From Oenanthe sinensis (taxonomy: Eukaryota; Streptophyta; Magnoliopsida; Apiales; Apiaceae): 64,000 nucleotides of DNA. Positions within the stretch are counted from its first letter, which is position 1; each line of letters begins with the position of its first letter. The notes beneath the pieces were generated by a model. It was given only the letters and a program-made list of their open reading frames with translations, made no database searches and was not told the origin of the DNA. The stretch lies in the NCBI GenBank assembly GCA_028671895.1, contig JAPMAC010000207.1:3038001-3102000 (forward strand). The letters run 5' to 3'. The position numbers were made by a program, and so were the translations under genes. This document shows, one piece after another, positions 54,314-64,000 of the stretch.

Positions 54314-56914
54314 ATGAGTGCTCAGAAAGTAAGCAACATAAAAATACCCACCTTTGACAAAGAACATTACAACCTTTGGAAACGAAAAATGATGTTATTC
54401 ATAAAAACAGCCAATCCTCTTTATCCTAGAATACTGGAAAATGGTCCTTTCATTCCCCAGACATATGTACCTAAAACTACAGTATATGGTGAAACAATAC
54501 CAGCCTACTGGGTTCCTAAAAAGGTTTCAGAGTACAACGACACTGAAAGAGAAAAAGTATCTCGGGATGATTGCCTTCAATTCATCATCATTGAGGCACT
54601 TGACAATGTCATGTACAATAACATTGTCAACTGCACCAGTGCAAAGCAAATATGGGAAACCATTGAGATACTCTGTGAATGGACAGAAGAAGTAAAAGAA
54701 AATCAAAGACAAATTCTAGTGTCTCGGTATGAAGCCTTCATGGCTAAACCAAGTGAAGGGTTGACTGAGATGTTTGAGAGGTTTAACAGGTTGATAAATG
54801 ACTTGCAGCTGCATGGAAAGTTTTATGACAAAAAGGAGGTAAACATGAAATTCATGTTAACACTTCCTGACCACCTAGAGCACAAGGTTTCTGCCATAAG
54901 AGAAGGAAGGGATTTATCAAAAGTTTCTCTTGAAACTTTATATGGCATACTCAAAACCTATGAGCTAGAGTTGCTACAGAAGAGAGCCATTCAAGCTGGT
55001 CAAAAAGGAAAAATGGTCAACACATCAAATGCTTTAGTAGCTCAAGATCCACAGGTGATACAGCTCAAGGAATCTCAACATCAACAGCAAATCAAGATTG
55101 AAGAAATCACAGATGAAGATGAAAGTGTGACTTTGGAACTCAAGGATGGTGAAGAAGATGAGTTCTACACTTTGGAGGAACTGGACAACATGGAAAACAA
55201 AACAATGGCCTACATGGAAAGAAAGTTCTCCAACTTGAGATTCAAGAAGAACAAAGCTTTCAAACCCAGAGGACAGAGCTCCAGGTTCAACAAGCCAAAC
55301 TTCTCAAAACCTGGAGGAAGTGGCAAAGGTGGATACAAAACAGGTATGGTGGACAGATCCAAAATAAGGTGTTACAACTGCAATGAAATGGGGCATTTTG
55401 CAACTGAATGCAAGAAGCCAAAACAAGTGAGAAGAAATGACAATGACTATAAGGAACTCAAAGCAAAATATGAGGCCCTGTTGAAAAAACAACAAGGAAG
55501 AGCCTTTGTGGCTGAAGGAAAGTGTTGAGAAGATTCAGATGAAGAAGAAGAAGAAGAATATGGGAATCTTGCTCTCATGGCAAACTCAGGAGAAGGTTCA
55601 TCTTCTTCATCAAGTCATGTACCTTTTCTTACTACTGTTGATATGACTACATCTCAGTATGAGAAACATGTTGAAAATCTAAGTTCTGAAATTTTTAATA
55701 TTCATACAAGCATGTTAGCTGCTAATGAGGAAATAGCTAAATTGTTTAGTGCTAATGAGTTATTAAAAATTAGGAATCATGAACTAGAACTAAAACAGAA
55801 TGCTTTTGAGTCCTTACAACAAGAAAATGAGATTCTTAAGAACAAGATTTTGTGTGCTTCTCAGATTGAGGAATTTCTTAGAAAACAGATTTCTGAAAAT
55901 GAGCTAAAAATCAAGGCCTATAAGAATTCCTCTTCTCTGTTAAAATCTTACCATGATAATAATACTGAAAATCAAAAGGTAAGTATAGGTTTTGACTATG
56001 AGAAGAAATCTGGAAAGAGACATGTTGTAGAAGAAGAAGTCATACATACTGTCAAACCTTCCATTCTAAAGAAGGTCAAGAATCCATTGTTCAAAAAGGC
56101 TGAATTTGAGTTTGATGAGGAAGCTTTAGTAATCAAACAAGAGATAGATGATGAGGAAATTGATGCTGTCAGAAAAATCTATAAAGCAAAAGATACTGTC
56201 AAAATCCCCAAGACAGTCAGTTTTGACTCTGACAGTAACCTTTGTTTAAAAGATACTGTCAATACTGGCTCGACAGTAAGTTCAGAAGATGCTGTCAAGA
56301 CTGTAAGATCCAAACTTACTGTCAAGACAACTCCATCTAAACCTACTGTCAACACCAGCAAGACAGTAACTTCTAAACATACTGTCATGAAGACCAAGAA
56401 AAACAGAAATGGAAAGTTAGGGATAAATAAAAAGAACAATTATGATTATATTCCTAATGCTCCTAGAAAGTTGTGCAATAATTATGGGTCTTCTAGTCAT
56501 CTAACTCATGTTTGTAACAAGGTCAAGTCTACTAATAAGAATGCTACCTCTAGCAATGGAAACTTACATAGCATGCCTTTAAAGAACAAACAAGTAACTC
56601 ACTGTGGTGACTTTGATTGTATTTCATGCAAAATGAATTTGATGAGTGTTTGCTTTAATCTGCCTTTTGCTAATAATCAGAAATGCTTGCATAACAATGC
56701 TAAAACTGGAAAGGCAAAGACTCCAAGTCCTCCTAAAATTAGGATGGACAAGCCACCCAAAAACAAAGCTATCAAACCTATATTCAAAACTGAATGGGTA
56801 GCTACAGGAGTCTTGTTAAAAGCAAAAGAAAGAAATACAACTGAATCAACTTCAAACTGTGATTTAACTAAACAAAGTGGACCCAATGAAAGTTGGGTAC
56901 CAAAAGCAACTTGA
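54314..56914 (+). pseudogene. gag: Element C gag, one internal stop
   Basis: From the first ATG after the primer site the frame gives MSAQKVSNIKIPTFDKEHYN and LWKRKM, the same capsid domain as in A, and a CCHC knuckle (CYNCNEMGHFATEC) near residue 354. A TGA at 55526-55528 stands where A has Trp (GKSWDDSD). Beyond it the same frame stays open for some 460 codons: a coiled-coil stretch (LSSEIFNIHTSMLAANEEIA), then a segment of TVK/TVN repeats at about 56190-56400 written by the tgtcaa motif, then a late Cys cluster (HCGDFDCISC). It ends at TGA 56912. Full length would be 866 residues. The single stop probably kills this copy unless read through. Confidence 0.9.
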
Positions 56915-59900
56915 GATGTTTTGCTTTGCAGGGCAACAGGAAAAATAAAAGAATCATGTGGATCATTGATAGTGGATGCTCAGGACACATGACAGGTGAT
57001 AAAGCCCTGCTATCACAATTCAAGGAAATGGATGGCCCTTGTGTAACCTTTGGTGATAATAACATTGGTTTCACAATGGGATATGGCATACTGGAAGTTG
57101 GAAACTTGAAAATTGAGAAAATTGCTCTAGTAAATGGATTGAAGCACAATTTGTTGAGTGTAACTCAATTTTGTGAAAGAGGTTTCAAGGTAGGTTTTGA
57201 TCAAGACAGATGCTCCATTATCAACAAAAAGACAGAAGAAGAAGTTCTTCAAGGTGTAAGGAAAGGAAGCCTCTACATTGCTGACTTGGACTCTTTAAGG
57301 AAAGACAAGGTCTACTGTTTCTACAGTAAGGCCTCTTCAACTGAAACTTGGCTGTGGCATAAGAAGCTCTCTCATTTGAATTTCAAAGCAATGAATCATC
57401 TAATGAAGAGAGAGTTGGTGAAAGGGCTACCTCAGCTTGAATTCTGTCAAGAAGGATTGTGTGAGGATTGCCAGAAAGGGAAACTAAGGAGAGCTGCTCA
57501 TAAAAGCACTCCTAGTGGCTCAATAAATGAAGCATTTCAATTAATTCACATGGACTTATTTGGTCCTGTGAATGTGCAATCATTGGCAAGAAAAAGATAT
57601 ATTTTAGTAATGGTTGATGATTTCTCAAGATACACTTGGGTAAGGTTTCTAATATCCAAGGATGAAGCTGCCCAAGAAATTATTGATTTGGTTAGGGTTC
57701 TTGACAAGAATCCCAAGTACAAAGTGCAGACCTTGAGAAGTGATAATGGTACTGAGTTCAAAACAGTATCATGAATGATTTCTGCAAAGACAATGGAATC
57801 ACTCAACAATTCTCTGCACCAAGAACACCTCAGCAAAATGGTGTTGTGGAAAGAAAAAATAGAACTCTTATTGAGGCTGCAAGAACAATGTTGAGTGAAG
57901 CAAAACTCCCTACTTATTTCTGGGGTGAAGCAATCAATACAGCCTGTTACACTCAAAACAGGACTGTAATCAACAAAGCCTATGGAAAGACTCCCTATGA
58001 ATTGCTTACAGGAAGGAAACCAACTGTCAACTATTTTCATGTCTTTGGGAGCAAGTGCTTCTTCATGAAAGATTCAAATGAGATCAAAGGAAAGTTTGAT
58101 ACTAAAGCACTTGAAGGAATCTTCATGGGATATGGTATTGACAGGACTGTATATAAAGTTTACATTATTGATCACAAGACTGTGGAGGAGAGTGTAAATG
58201 TCACCTTTGATGAAACTAAATTTCCTGGAATTGAAGGAAGTCAAGAAACAGAAGCTTTAGTCTTTGAAAACCAAGGCTATCTAGAAGAGATTGAAGAGAA
58301 TTCACCAAGTATAGATCACATTATTTCTGGTCCAACAATGGTTCCCAACAATCCTGGAGAAAATGAAGGAACTGCTCAAACAACTGATTTTTCTGGGAAA
58401 GTTCCAATGAATAGTGGACTTGAAGAAATTGATGCTGTCAACAGTGCAAGAACAAAAGATGTTGTCCATCAACAAAATGCTGAAGACTCTACTGACTCTT
58501 TAAGAGGAACTAAATGGAACAGAGATCACACTAATGATTTAATTATTGGTGATCCAGGAACTGGAGTCAAAACAAGAAGAAATGTTGCCAATGAATGCAT
58601 GTACTCTTGTTTTCTATCTCAAATAGAACCTAAAACTCTAGAAGAAGCTTTGGCTGATCCAGATTGGATTAATGCTATGCAAGAGGAGCTAAATCAATTT
58701 GAAAGAAGCTGTGTTTGGGAGTTGGTGACTAGGCCAAGGAACAAATCCATTATAGGCACCAAATGGGTTTATAGGAACAAGATGGATGACTGTGGAACTG
58801 TCACAAGAAACAAAGCAAGGCTGGTGGCAAAAGGCTACTGTCAACAGGAAGGGATTGATTATGAAGAAACATTTCTCCTGTTGCCAGACTTGAGGCAATA
58901 AGAATCTTTTTGGCTTTTGCTGCATTCAACAACTTCAAGGTTTTTCAAATGGATGTTAAAAGTGCTTTCCTAAATGGAGAGTTAGAAGAAGAAGTGTATG
59001 TTGAACAGCCTCCAGGCTTTGAAGATCCAAAGATGAAAAACTTTGTGTACGGACTACTCAAGGCATTGTATGGTCTAAAGCAAGCACCAAGGGCTTGGTA
59101 TGATACTCTTTCCAAGTTTCTTCTTGATAATAACTTTACAAGAGGGATTGTGGATAAAACTCTTTTCTACAAAAAGCATGGAAAGGATATCATTCTAGTC
59201 CAAGTATATGTTGATGACATTATCTTTGGTTCAACAAATGAATATTTATGCAAGAAATTCTCAGAGTTAATGCAGAACAAATATGAGATGAGTATGATGG
59301 GTGAATTAGTATTCTTTCTTGGACTTCAAGTCTATCAAAAAGAAGATGGAATATTTATCTGCCAAACTAAGTATGTTAAAGATCTTTTGAAAAGATTTGA
59401 TATGGAAGACTCATCTCCTGCAAAAACTCCAATCTCAATAGCAACTCAACTTGACAAGGATCCAAAAGGAAAGAAGGTGGACAACAAGATGTATAGAGGA
59501 ATGATTGGCTCTCTCCTCTACCTAACAGCTAGCAGGCCTGACATAATGTTTGCAACAGGTTTGTGTGCAAGGTTTCAGTCAGATCCCAAGGAGTCACATT
59601 TAATGGCAGTAAAAAGAATTCTCAGATATGTGAAAGGCACTCAAAACTTGGGCCTTTGGTATCCTAAGGATTCTAGTTTCGACTTGGTTGGATATTCAGA
59701 CTCAGACTATACAGGGTGCAGAATAGACAGAAAGAGTACAACAGGAAGCTGTCAGTTTTTGGGAGAAAGATTGGTCTCTTGGTTTAGCAAGAAGCAACAT
59801 TCAGTGTCAAATTCAACTGCAGAGGCTGAATATATTGCAGTTGGTAGTTGTTGTGCTCAGCTTCTTTGGATGAGGAACCAGTTATTGGACTATGGGTTGA

Positions 59901-60154
59901 CACTGCAAGGAATTCCTATCTTTTGTGACAACACTAGTGCCATAGCAATTTCAGAGAATCCTGTTCAACATTCCAAAACTAAGCACATTGACATCAGACA
60001 TCATTTCATTAGAGAGCATGTGGAGGAAGGCACAATCAAGCTAATCTATGTGCCCACAGAGAAGCAACTTGTAGACATTTTCACCAAACCATTGGATGAA
60101 AAGACATTCAACAGGCTAGTGAGTGAATTGGGTATGTTAAATTTAACCTGTTGA
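56893..60154 (+). pseudogene. pol: Element C pol, two single-base frameshifts
   Basis: The pol frame overlaps the end of gag in another frame and has no clear ATG. Protease: IIDSGCSGHMTGDK. Zinc finger: LWHKKLSHLNF and CEDCQKG. Integrase: HMDLFGPV and RSDNGTEF, then a one-base loss in an A-run near 57762; after it NGVVERKNRT with the catalytic Glu present. RT begins GTKWVYRNKMDD; a second one-base loss near 58869 shifts the frame. The last frame (58910-60154) has SAFLNGELEEEVYVEQPPGF, VYVDDIIFGS and an intact RNase H (YSDSDYTGC, STAEAEYIAVG, CDNTSAIAISENP). All active-site residues are there, but the frame is broken twice. Confidence 0.9.
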
Positions 60155-60985
60155 TATAATTCTGTTTAGTTGATCAAAAATTTAGTTAACTGAATTTCAC
60201 TGTGAATTAATGGCCTCTATAGGTGTTTTGATTTCTATCACAGTGAAAAGACATGATGAAAATTAACTGAGAGGTTAACTAATTGTTTTTTTTGGTAACT
60301 TGATAAAAAGTACTGTCAATAAACTTGACAGTATGTTTTATCTATACTATCATATGGTAACAAGTTACTGTCAAAATCTGTGAAAACTTACTGTCACATG
60401 TTTGAGAAGTATTGACAGTATAGTTCGCGGGATTAAAACTTACTGTCAAATTCTGTGAAACTTATTGTCAAAAGGTTGTGAAACCTTGACAGTATGTTTC
60501 GCGGGATCAAGACTTACTGTCGAATCCTGTGAAATCTACTGTCAAAGAATTGAGAAATAGTGTCAGTATAGTATGTGGAAATGAAACTTACTGTCAATAT
60601 CCTTTGACAATACAGTGTTTCTAAAACCTCCGCATAACATACTGTCACCAGTTAATATTAGAGTTATTTATTTATTTTATATATATTCTCTAATCTCTAA
60701 TGCTACTATCAAGAGTGTTTGTGATTTCTAGCGCAGAAGTTACTGTCAAAGAATGGAACTCGAAGACAACTGTCACTTTAAATCGTTTAAAATTCTTTCT
60801 TGACAGTATCTTTTTCACATCATATATATACAAACAGCTTAAATCTCTCACATTCTTTATTTCTCTTTAATCTTCAAATATTCAAACGCCCTAAAAACCC
60901 TCTATTTTCTCTGCAACTCTGCGACTTGTTCTCTAAACCGTTCTTCAACTTTCTAAACCTAGATCTAAACCATTTTCTTGTAACC
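60155..60985 (+). other. Element C spacer crowded with the tgacagt motif
   Basis: About 830 bp without a gene. From 60310 to 60810 it holds around twenty copies of actgtcaa or its inverse ttgacagt, many within larger repeats (cttactgtcaaattctgtga; ttgacagtatgtttcgcggg). The same larger repeats occur in the C 5' LTR. A leader rich in C and T precedes the 3' ORF. Confidence 0.8.
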
Positions 60986-63900
60986 ATGTCTGGACCCCAA
61001 ATCATCTGTTCTCTTGCCCAAACCAACTTCACCACCATGGCTTCAGTTGGTGAAGCTGGAGAAGCCTTCTAACCTCTTGTTGGCTTCATGAACAACTCAT
61101 ACCTAACCTATGCCCTAACTGCAAGTCCCCACCTGGAAATCCCTAGACTGTCTCATTTCTGGACCTCTGCAGTATGTGAGGGGGAGCAAGATGCGAACTC
61201 TATCTCTTTCCAAATCAATGGTACCTCTTACACCATTGATTCCTCTCATATCAACAAAGCTCTTCATGTGGAAGAGGCTGAAGGTTTGTCATTTAAGGAG
61301 CCTGCAAGTGAAGAACAACTTGCCAAGTTCTTCAAGATGATTGGGTATGCTGGACCCAAGCTCCATGCAAATAGTGACGAATGGTATCCTTCGGGAGGCA
61401 TGGACAGGAAGTTCCTAAACAAAGAGTGGAGCATGATGTTAGATGCTGTCTCCAGGTCCATGTCAAGCAAAACAAGTGGCTGGAATGAAGTGCCAGCCTA
61501 TATCAGGAAGATTGTGCATTCTATGGTGCACAATTACAGAATCAATATTGGAAAGCTCCTGATGCCCCTATTCAAGCTGGTGCTGGGAAAGAAAGAAGCC
61601 AGAAAACCGGTAATTTACTATCCTAGATTCTTTATGCTTATAATTAACTATGTTGTAGGCATAATTAATTTAGATAGTGTTCAATGCATGGAGTCCCCAA
61701 CTCTTAAGAAAAATACTCATTCCTTGTTAACCAGTAAACCACTTAACACTGAATTGAGTTTGTTTATAACTGATTTCATGCTTTTTACAATTAATAGATT
61801 GAATTTAAAAATTGTTGAGGACCATCATGTATTTTCTTTGAGTGATGAGAATGGTGTTGACCTCTCCATTCCTAACCCACACTCCAAACCTTTTGAAGGA
61901 GTCTGGCCTTCTAGAGTCACAAAAAATATCAGCCAAGGGTCTGGTTCCTCTCAAAAGGGTTAGATTTCTAAAAGGATGAGAACCACTCAACCTAGGATAG
62001 AAACCTTTCCACAGGTAGGTGGTGAAACTGCACTAGATGCAGCAAATAAGGTTGGTAGTCTGAACACAGATCAGCTTCTGTAAGCCAGACTGTGTCCTCT
62101 CAAAAGGGCACAGATCTTAATAGGGATCAAAACACATCTCTAGATGTCTCCTCTCAACAGGGGGCATCTATTGAACTTGGCCAGTCACCCATGGCATCTT
62201 GTAAAGAGTCTGCACAACAGGTTGAACACCCTCAACCTGAGCCCACACTTGAAGACACACACACTATAGGGCTAGAAAATGTGGAACATAGTTCATTCAA
62301 CTATAGTGCATCACTCTTTGCCAACATTGAAGATCAAAATGTTGATGCACTATTCCAACAATTGAATGCAACTGATCATAGCAATCCACAAGAACCTTCT
62401 ACTCAAAGGGTGGAAGAGATTGTTGTCACAGCCTCTGTAGCTATTAATGACAAAGTTGCTGTCAATCCTCCTGACAGTAACTTTTCAAAAGATGCTGTCA
62501 ACTTTTCAAAAGATGCTGTCAACTTTCCAATCCAAGACAGCAACTCTCAAATGGCTGCATCTTCTCAACAGTTAAGTGATGAAGATCTTGCTCCAATTTC
62601 TACCCTACTTAAGGTAAAATCTAAACCTTTAGTGCAAGATGTACCTGCTCAGTCTCTTGTACCTAGGATGAGTGAGGGTGTGAAAAGAAAAAGAGAGATA
62701 AAAGAAAAGAGAAGTGAGCATAAAAATGAGGGGCTGGGAAAATCCCGGGCAAAAGGAGAGGGCCCTGAGCAAGGCCAGAATAAAAAACAAGATGTGGGAG
62801 CCCAACTATCAAAGGCATTAGGCCTGAAGAGTGAGTTGGTGAGGAGTGATGAGATCACTCATAAAAAACCAGAGAGTGTGAGAACCAACACAGCCAAATC
62901 ACCTAAACAAGCTGCTAAAAGGTTGAAATCCCTTTCACACAAGGTTACTAAATTATCAAAGAACTTGGACACAGTGGGCAAAAATCAGGTGAAGCTGGTG
63001 AACAGGATGTCCAGTTTGGAGCAGACTATGAATGAAGGGTTCAAAGCTATCTTTGATAAGTTTCAGAAATTTCAAGCACAATTTTCAACCCCTGCAGTTG
63101 CTACCTCAACTAAGGGGGAGAAAAGTGGTAAGGCTGAAGTGTTTGTTGCAGATGTAGAAAGGAGTGATAAGGTGGCAGTCAAGGAGACAACTCAAGCTGC
63201 ATCTCAGGGGGAGAGTCAACTAGAATTGTTGTCTAGTGTGGCTGCTGAGATTGCTACACAGCTTGGAGGAAATAAGGTGGAGAGACCAAAGGAGAAAGGA
63301 GTAGTGATAAAGGAGGGAGGTGTGAAGAAAGATTATGTGGTCCATGTTGCAGGAAAAGGAAAAGAGAATCTCTTCCAAGATGAAGGTGATGACTGGGTAT
63401 TGGAAGAGAGAGAAGATTTTGATGATGAACAAGCTTCAATTCTTATGGTGGATGAAAATGAGAACAGCAGAGTATTTGAGGATGCAAAGTTCAACAAGAG
63501 AATCAATGATTTGAGAGCCTCATCTAACAGGGACCCCAAAAAATTCTCTGATTCAATGAGACAGTCAACCACAGGAGCAGCTGTGATGGTGTCCAAAAGC
63601 AACAAGTGGGTGATCTCTGTTAGAACTGAAGGAGGCTACAGCTGGTGTGTGAGCATGGCTTATCTAAGCAGGCAAGAGATTGCAGTTATTGAAGCAATCA
63701 AACTCAAAATCAAAATAGATAAGTCATGGCTCAATGAAAACTTGAAAAGAACTTTGCAGAAGCTGGTAATTGAGAAATTGCCAGAAGTAACTCAAAATCC
63801 CTTGGGCATTAAATTTAGTTGATCCATAGATGGAAAATACAGGTCTATGAATCTAGAAAGGGTGAGCAACTGTAGGCCTAAATCTGTTAAAGAAGCTTTG

Positions 63901-64000
63901 GACCACTTCAAGCAACTGCCCATGAATGAAGAAAGAATTGAAGTGTTGAGGGTGTTGGAAGTAGAACTGAAAAGACTTGAAGATTTGAAGTTAAAAAGGA
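60986..64000 (+). pseudogene. Element C 3' ORF, nearly complete but interrupted
   Basis: The ATG at 60986 gives MSGPQIICSLAQTNF, with a TAA at 61070. The same frame continues 61088-61963: an N-terminal globular domain with HLEIPRLSHFWTSAVCEG, FKMIGYAGPKLHANSDEWYP and KPVIYYPRFFMLIINYVVGI. After a TAG and a frame change, 62059-63819 carries acidic and Gln/Ser-rich linker, a basic stretch (KRKREIKEKRSEHKNEG), a coiled coil (KSLSHKVTKLSKNLDTVGKN) and a conserved tail. A TGA at 63820 interrupts; the frame then runs on to the window edge (SIDGKYRSMNLERVSNCRPK). B and E' carry related ORFs. It sits where SIRE elements have env-like ORFs, but no signal peptide or strong membrane span is visible. Function is unknown. 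Confidence 0.75.

Larger units (their letters stand above)
47628..64000 (+). mobile_element. Element C: SIRE-lineage Copia, runs off the right edge
   Basis: It comprises a 5' LTR (split by a later insertion), primer site, gag, pol, motif-rich spacer and 3' ORF; the 3' LTR is not reached. It inserted into RNase H of element G, after taatt at 47623-47627. Damage is light: a TGA within gag, two single-base losses in pol, and stops and a shift in the 3' ORF. It is therefore younger than B and older than A. The signature motif ttgacagta/tactgtcaa is spread over LTR, gag, spacer and 3' ORF. Confidence 0.93.

Noticed and set aside
60310..60810. Regularly spaced tgacagt repeats considered as a CRISPR-like array
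   Set aside because: This is plant DNA. Repeats are only 8-20 bp, occur in both orientations with uneven spacing, and also lie inside coding sequence.

Overview
This is plant nuclear DNA, almost certainly from a eudicot. It is AT-rich, has a spliced plantacyanin (blue copper protein) gene, a Stowaway-type MITE, and layers of nested LTR retrotransposons that carry the plant initiator-tRNA primer site (tggtatcagagc or variants). Species cannot be fixed from the window alone. Only one ordinary host gene is supported: plantacyanin at 12354-13260, minus strand.

Layout. 1-3635: minus-strand Copia remnant (gag start, long leader, 5' LTR). 3636-7425: 3' part of a Tat-lineage Gypsy element, with an antisense Transposase_28-type gene, a 78-bp tandem array, a polypurine tract and the 3' LTR. 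7426-8680: a second Transposase_28-type pseudogene. 10277-11178: minus-strand SIRE-type gag relic. 11367-12066: a 700-bp foldback. 12354-13260: plantacyanin with a MITE in its intron. 14374-14946: a solo Tat LTR with a perfect 5-bp target duplication. 15745-17173 and 28329-29395: an old minus-strand SIRE-like element (E') split by two later insertions. 17174-28328: element A, a complete and very young SIRE-lineage Copia with near-identical 1567-bp LTRs. 29396-36490: element B, a decayed SIRE-like Copia. 36490-37745: LTR and gag start of element E. 37746-42690: 3' part of a minus-strand Tat Gypsy (F), again with an antisense Transposase_28-type gene. 42690-43216: inverted fragment of a B-like 3' ORF. 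43217-47627: Tat Gypsy element G. 47628 to the end: SIRE-like Copia element C, inserted into the RNase H of G; its own 5' LTR is split by a 5437-bp TG...CA element at 47911-53347.

Themes. (1) The two Tat elements share one layout: pol, then an intron-bearing antisense gene whose TATA box faces the 3' LTR, then UTR and 3' LTR. (2) Each SIRE-like element (A, B, C, E/E') is sprinkled with its own 8-10 bp motif in both orientations; in B and C the motif also invades coding sequence. (3) B and C (and relics of E', and a remnant in A) carry an extra ORF downstream of pol. (4) Element A has intact gag and pol frames, yet its integrase has Val where the third acidic residue of the D-D-E triad belongs, so the youngest copy looks unable to integrate by itself.
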